This document shows, piece by piece, positions 59,871-64,000 of a DNA stretch of 64,000 nt (positions are counted from its first letter, which is position 1; the number at the start of each line of letters is the position of its first letter). A model generated the notes under the pieces. It was not told the DNA's origin, ran no database searches, and was given only the letters and a program-made list of their open reading frames with translations. Source of the stretch: Tanypteryx hageni (taxonomy: Eukaryota; Arthropoda; Insecta; Odonata; Petaluridae); contig CM054114.1 in NCBI GenBank assembly GCA_028673005.1, forward strand, positions 130,096,470 through 130,160,469, given 5' to 3'. The position numbers were made by a program, and so were the translations under genes.

Positions 59871-59940
59871 TCCGCATAGCCCATCCAGTCCGCATAACGT
59901 CCTATCGGCATAACGTCCGTTCGGCATAACGTTCGGCCAC
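59871..59940. repeat. Short minisatellite of GCATAACGTCC units
   Basis: The phrase GCATAACGTCC or a near variant occurs four times at about 16-18 bp spacing (the first as GCATAGCCCA, the last as GCATAACGTTC). Confidence 0.7.
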
Positions 59941-60069
59941 GTGGGGGAAAAAATGTGAATGATTGACGGCCGGACTTTTTATGATTCATAAGAGAAAAAA
60001 GAGGATGAAATAACCCAACCGGAGTGCGTTTATAGTTAGAAAGAGATTTGAATAACTCATACGTTAGAG

Positions 60070-60360
60070 CAGGGGTGCCCAAAGTACAACCAGCGAAGGG
60101 TTTATGTGCGGGCCACGATGGTACGATGAAAAATTTATCCGAAAGATTTAACACACAAATTCATATATTTTATGGAAATTTTGATAATAAAACATTTAAT
60201 AGAAAATTTTTAACCATAAAAACTTATTTAGACTTCGTTTTCACTTATATGGCTCCTTAGAAAATATAGTTAACTTTCGATTTAATCTCTAATCCGGCTC
60301 GCCGACGAATTGGCATCTTCCAATGCTGTCCGCCAGTAAAAAAATGTTTGGGCACCACTG
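60070..60360. mobile_element. Short non-autonomous hAT-like element
   Basis: The left end CAGGGGTGCCCAAAGTAC and right end TGTTTGGGCACCACTG form terminal inverted repeats (CAGNGGTGCCCAAA). The flanks are cgttagag (60062-60069) and cgttaaag (60361-60368), 7 of 8 identical. The interior is AT-rich and non-coding. Confidence 0.85.
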
Positions 60361-60529
60361 CGTTAAAGCTTCTTTTGGACGGCACGTCGGACAAAGGTGT
60401 GCAGTATAAAATTTCTCTCGTCAACAAATCGTACACGACTCAAAATGCGATTAAATTAGCCATTAAATGTAAAGAAATGTACTTATATTCTAAGATAATT
60501 GTTCATATTTTAATTTCGATCCTCTAGAC

Positions 60530-61610
60530 CAGGGATCCCCAAACTTTTTGAGAGGAGGGCCACATAGGAATATTGAAAGTGCTAGGCGGGCCGGATCGAA
60601 AAAAAAACGTTTTAAAATATAAAATATTTTATTCTATAATTACCTAAGCATACATGCATCATTATATATAGACGTTCCTTACAGAGGAGGAGGACGATAT
60701 AACATATAGGAGGATACTAATGTTTAGGCACTTCCAGATGAGCTGGAGACTCGAAATTTTTTTCTTATGTAGGATTTTGTGCAAAACCAACTAGAGAAAA
60801 CGAAAATCTTGGAAAAGTGCAACAATACGGCCGCTGAAAATTCGCAATTGTTTAAACAAATTGTCAAGCTTTATGTATTTCGAATGTGCTACAGAGCTGA
60901 AAGTTTTTTTAGAGGTAGGATTTGTAAAAAAACGAAATTGAGATTATAGATATTTTGATATTTTAATTTTTGTTGCCGTTAAAAATTCTTAAAATTTAAG
61001 CAAATAGATAACTGTTCTGGTACTACGGGATGAGCTAGGAAGTTGAAATTTTCAAGTTCTTTACAAAGTAGCTCATTTGCACAAATAAACATTTGAATAT
61101 CTCCATAAATATATTTCGGCGGTCGTTAAAAATGTTAAAATATTTAAACAATTAGAAAAATATTATTTCACTTCTATAAGTGCTACAACTTTACAATTGG
61201 TCAGAAATGTGTAGCATTAGTACCCCATAATGGAGAAAGTATAAAATTCTTAAAATTGCAAATTTTGGGGATTGTTTTAATCTATTATTTTTACCTAAGG
61301 GAAAAATGAAAATCGCTGCGGAGGTGAAATCTTTAGAATTAAAATAATATTTGTGATGATGAAATATCTGTCTGAAAAATGAATGTTTTTTCAAGGTGAG
61401 ATGAAATTCTTGCAGTATGCGAGCACCTTCTACTAGTATATAACTATAAGTAAACGTGAATAAAGGTAAGAAAAAATTCTAATGCGAACAATGCGCCTGT
61501 TTTTAAATTGGAAACACTGATTTTATGATGTTTAATAAAAATTCCGCGGGCCGGATAAAACCCTTTCGCGAGCCAGATCCGGTCCACGGGCCGTAGTTTG
61601 GGGACACCTG
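60530..61610. mobile_element. 1.1-kb non-autonomous hAT-like element
   Basis: The left end CAGGGATCCCCAAACTTTTT and right end TAGTTTGGGGACACCTG are inverted, with GGGCC-rich sequence just inside both. Flanks ctctagac (60522-60529) and ctttatac (61611-61618) match at 6 of 8 positions. No transposase motif was found in 1,081 bp. Confidence 0.8.
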
Positions 61611-61618
61611 CTTTATAC

Positions 61619-61690
61619 CAGTGTTTCTCAACCGGTGGTCCGTGGGTTGCGCTTAGGGGGCCAGCAAGTTTACCTAACATGTGACTCACA
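61619..61690. mobile_element. hAT-like left-end fragment
   Basis: CAGTGTTTCTCAACCGGTGG at 61619 is a typical hAT terminus and starts directly after the target duplication of the preceding element. No matching right end was found; the right limit is approximate. Confidence 0.5.
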
Positions 61691-61694
61691 TTTT

Positions 61695-62519
61695 CTGAAA
61701 CTTCCTAATGAGGGACTGTCAAATATCGGGAATTACCGAAAATTTTATGAAGTTGTATTGTATGGCTATTGTTATAGGAAAATATAAATTTTTTTGTTAA
61801 ATTTTTAACAGATATTTATAAAAAAAAAAGCAATTTAAAACGGACGAGTTAATGCCGAACCCGATCACATCCGATTGGTAGCCGAAGTTTGACGAGTGTT
61901 TAGTGACGTCAGTGAATGCCACAAGCATGTTAGCCGATGCTAGCCGTGCTAGAAGCCATTGTGCTGATATAGAAGTAGAAGTTTGAAAGACATAATTCTG
62001 TTGTTTTCCTCTATACTCTGTCTTAGAAGAAATATTGGTAGAAGTACTGCACCCTCCTGCATATATTTCGCTTTCTGTTTTCCAAAACGGCATATGAAGG
62101 GTTTTGTGTAGCCATATCTGATAATTTGCCCAACGTTGATTTTTGCGGTACATTGGAAGTCGTAGGGAGCAATATTCAAATGTTGAAATGCGTTGAGTGA
62201 AAGCGGATAGGTTTGTATTACATTTAATTGATAAAACAAATTCGATGTAGGGCTTTTATTTTCAGTTATTGTAATAGTACCATTATTTCAACTGAAACGC
62301 AGAAGATATGTAAAAGATAGATTAACGTCTTAAAACAGCTTTCCCATATTAAATGAATAAAACAACTCTAGTTTTAACTAATATTATAGAATATTCATTT
62401 ATGTATTGTTTTCCATGCTGTCCTAGTATCTAGTAAGTAAAATATAGTTAGGTAATTATACAAGAGGTAATGGACGAGGCCGAGACTTCATGGAATTTTA
62501 CAATAAAATAACATGAACA
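61695..62519. other. Stretch with nothing recognisable
   Basis: Two overlapping minus-strand frames of 96-118 codons (61797-62239) have no domain that I know. They could be decayed transposon sequence belonging to the hAT end at 61619, but nothing in them shows it. Confidence 0.35.
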
Positions 62520-62665
62520 ATGCTAGATAGTATTTTTTATTTATATTAAACTTTTGCTAATTTCCACAAAATATATTAAGTAAAACACGATCGGTTTCGG
62601 TGAATAATCACCATTATCTGCCTGTACAGAATCATCAGGTCAAATATTGACAAATACACAAAATT
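62520..62665 (-). mobile_element. Retroelement terminus with hammerhead-like core
   Basis: On the minus strand GAC (62641-62639) precedes CTGATGA (62638-62632). A GGTGA-TTAT-TCACC hairpin follows, then GAAA (62598-62595) and CCGATC (62594-62589), with the cleavage position after the last C. An extra 17-nt segment separates CTGATGA from the hairpin, so stem II would be irregular. The phrase with TTCACCGAAACCG is common in arthropod repeats. Boundaries are approximate and I found no clear duplication. Confidence 0.4.
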
Positions 62666-62761
62666 AATGTGAATAAAATTAGTTTCCGTGTCTTGTCTAT
62701 AGGAAATGTGGTGAAGTTTGTTGTTTTAAGTGTCTACCTGCCTTAGTTATTATCTATACTT

Positions 62762-63103
62762 GTGAAAAGAAAAACCGTAGAAGTGTTTGTAATAACTGCA
62801 TGTCTCTTTTGTAAATGTCGCGAATTTCATCGTTGCGTTTATGGCTTTTTTCTCCCTTTGTGGTCAATGTGGAAAGACTATGTTAGTAATGCTGTTGGAT
62901 TTGTTAAACTGAAGCGAGAAGGAAGAATTTGCATTGTTAAAGGCAAGATTTGCCCCGAACACAGAATAAGATAAAGAGGTTATGAAGTGAGTGTAGTTGT
63001 AGACGAAGAAGAAGATTTAGTCACGTCTGTGGAGTGTCATGACTGCCCTTATTTAGCAAAACATGGTCCTTCAAAATACCATACTGTCGTGGATATTATG
63101 TGA
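62762..63103 (+). pseudogene. SWIM-type zinc-binding fragment, broken
   Basis: The frame from 62762 reads through GFVKLKREGRICIVKGKICP and EHRIR to a TAA at 62972-62974. In the same frame after that stop it continues with GYEVSVVVDEEEDLVTSVEC and HDCPYLAKHG, ending at a TGA at 63101-63103. This order resembles arthropod proteins that pair a SWIM-like CxxC...CKH zinc motif with a YqaJ-type nuclease domain. Family members have GGCKH near the end. Here that part reads GPSKYH, so one zinc-binding cysteine seems lost. With the internal stop, I call it a decayed fragment. The nuclease domain is not visible in the window. Confidence 0.5.
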
Positions 63104-63373
63104 ACAAATTTATTAAAATATTTAAATTACAGAACTAACTTAATATGTAACATTTGTAAAAGTATTTGCTTAAAAACTTGGTACTTAAAAATATGCACTG
63201 CAACAGTAATTATTTGCCCAACGATTTCCGTAAGTTTGATCTTGCGTATTTAGAATAGGTATATTACATTATGGAGGTTTTGTTACAATATATATGCTAA
63301 TCTTTGAAACAAAAACATAATTTACTCTTTCAACTTTCTCCAGAAATATATGCATCATTCATGTCGACATAAG

Positions 63374-63688
63374 TCATAAACTAAAATACGAAGCAATAAT
63401 ATTACGTACAGGCATATAACTAGTAATTAGATTAAAATGATCTTCGCAGACAAATGCAGTTGTACGTTCCGATATATCAGATGCGTATCTCCTCATGGCT
63501 TTCAACCACAATATTCTCCTCTTCTTATTTCTTCCCAAGGAGCTCGGTAGCGTGAATAACAATTTTCTCGTGGTTTTAATCGTTGTATTTAAGCACTGAG
63601 GTACCAGACAATACTTATAACTCTTCTTAAGTTCCATATTCTCCATTTTAGCTAGGATATCAGGAAAATCAACAGGACGAAGTATCAA
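63374..63688 (-). CDS. THAP-domain protein fragment, probably transposon-derived
   Basis: The 104-codon frame contains a THAP-type zinc finger: Cys27 and Cys32 (YCLVPQC), a conserved proline at about residue 48, Trp61 in ILWLKAMRRYA, and Cys81-x2-His84 in FVCEDHFNL. The 48 residues between the second and third ligands fit the C2CH range. THAP domains bind DNA and occur in P-element transposases and in host proteins derived from them. The better start is the methionine of MENMELKK at about 63646, in an AAAATGG context. The frame ends 20 residues after His84, where the family would normally continue, so this is a first exon or a truncated copy. It faces the SWIM-like fragment tail to tail. Confidence 0.65.
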   Translation of the reverse strand: MILRPVDFPDILAKMENMELKKSYKYCLVPQCLNTTIKTTRKLLFTLPSSLGRNKKRRILWLKAMRRYASDISERTTAFVCEDHFNLITSYMPVRNIIASYFSL

Positions 63689-63689
63689 A

Positions 63690-64000
63690 ACCGCGTGCTT
63701 TCAGTACGGTCGTAAGGCATGCGATGGCGTCACGTACCCCTTACTACTCTCTCTCCAACCAGGATGCCGTTTTCGCGGGATATTTAAAAGAGTTATTTTA
63801 AATATTTTTTGCATAAAGAAGACGATTTAACGAAAAATGTTTACAGGGAGTAATTGAGTCAATTACAAAGAATTAAAAAAACCGAATTAAATATTTTGAC
63901 AGTCCCCCATTGGAGAAAGAAAGGAAAAAATTCAGTTCCTCGCGAGATCGAGTTTATTGTAAATAGCCTGCTTGGTATATTACCAGATTGTCTGTTCCCT
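63690..64000. other. Window end, nothing recognised
   Basis: Sequence upstream of the THAP frame with mixed composition. No promoter element stands out. Confidence 0.4.

Overview
This window looks like repeat-dense, gene-poor nuclear DNA of a large, AT-rich arthropod genome, most likely an insect. The indications are many degenerate hAT-type DNA transposons with 8-bp target-site duplications, decayed non-LTR retrotransposons, tRNA-derived SINEs, Penelope-like fragments with hammerhead-ribozyme-like cores, a THAP-domain fragment, and long simple-sequence tracts. I cannot name the species. I see no convincing host protein-coding exon, no functional tRNA or rRNA gene, and nothing bacterial. Every protein similarity I recognise belongs to a mobile element or a broken domain fragment.

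Layout. 1-4.6 kb: AT-rich DNA with GA-rich tracts. 4.66-4.83 kb: tRNA-derived SINE. 7.06-7.2 kb: GA microsatellite. 7.97-8.64 kb: composite SINE with two tRNA-like heads. 9.18-9.46 kb: short hAT element with a duplicated target. 11.49-14.46 kb: nearly full-length but dead LINE (endonuclease plus reverse transcriptase) on the minus strand, interrupted by a SINE tail between 72-bp duplicates. 15.25-15.76 kb: hAT-like element. 15.85-17.5 kb: two unclassified repeat families that recur at 32.3-33.1 and 40.2-41.6 kb. 17.8-19.9 kb: G-rich, then very long pyrimidine tracts. 21.9-22.3 kb: hAT. 23.7-23.8 kb: (TA)n. 26.05-31.45 kb: a 5.4-kb hAT element holding later insertions: a Penelope-like fragment with a hammerhead-like core, a tandem repeat, and a 5'-truncated LINE. 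33.97-34.13, 42.21-42.33 and 59.30-59.58 kb: three fold-back insertions with perfect palindromic arms and 10-15 bp target-site duplications. 34.84-35.16 kb: hAT. 44.6-45.75 kb: 1.1-kb purine minisatellite. 46.1-46.7 kb: further repeat units. 49.6-49.9, 53.3-53.8 and 56.5-56.9 kb: short DNA transposons, the last packed with TATCGATA boxes. 60.07-61.69 kb: three hAT-related elements in a row. 62.5-63.7 kb: a hammerhead-like repeat, a SWIM-type fragment and a THAP-domain reading frame.

The parts do not work together as a pathway. Order of insertion can be read from nesting: the 26-31 kb hAT landed first, then the LINE and Penelope-like pieces inserted into it. The most unusual material is the set of small fold-back elements. 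The copy at 59.3-59.6 kb has identical 103-bp arms, and each arm carries a complete hammerhead-ribozyme-like fold.
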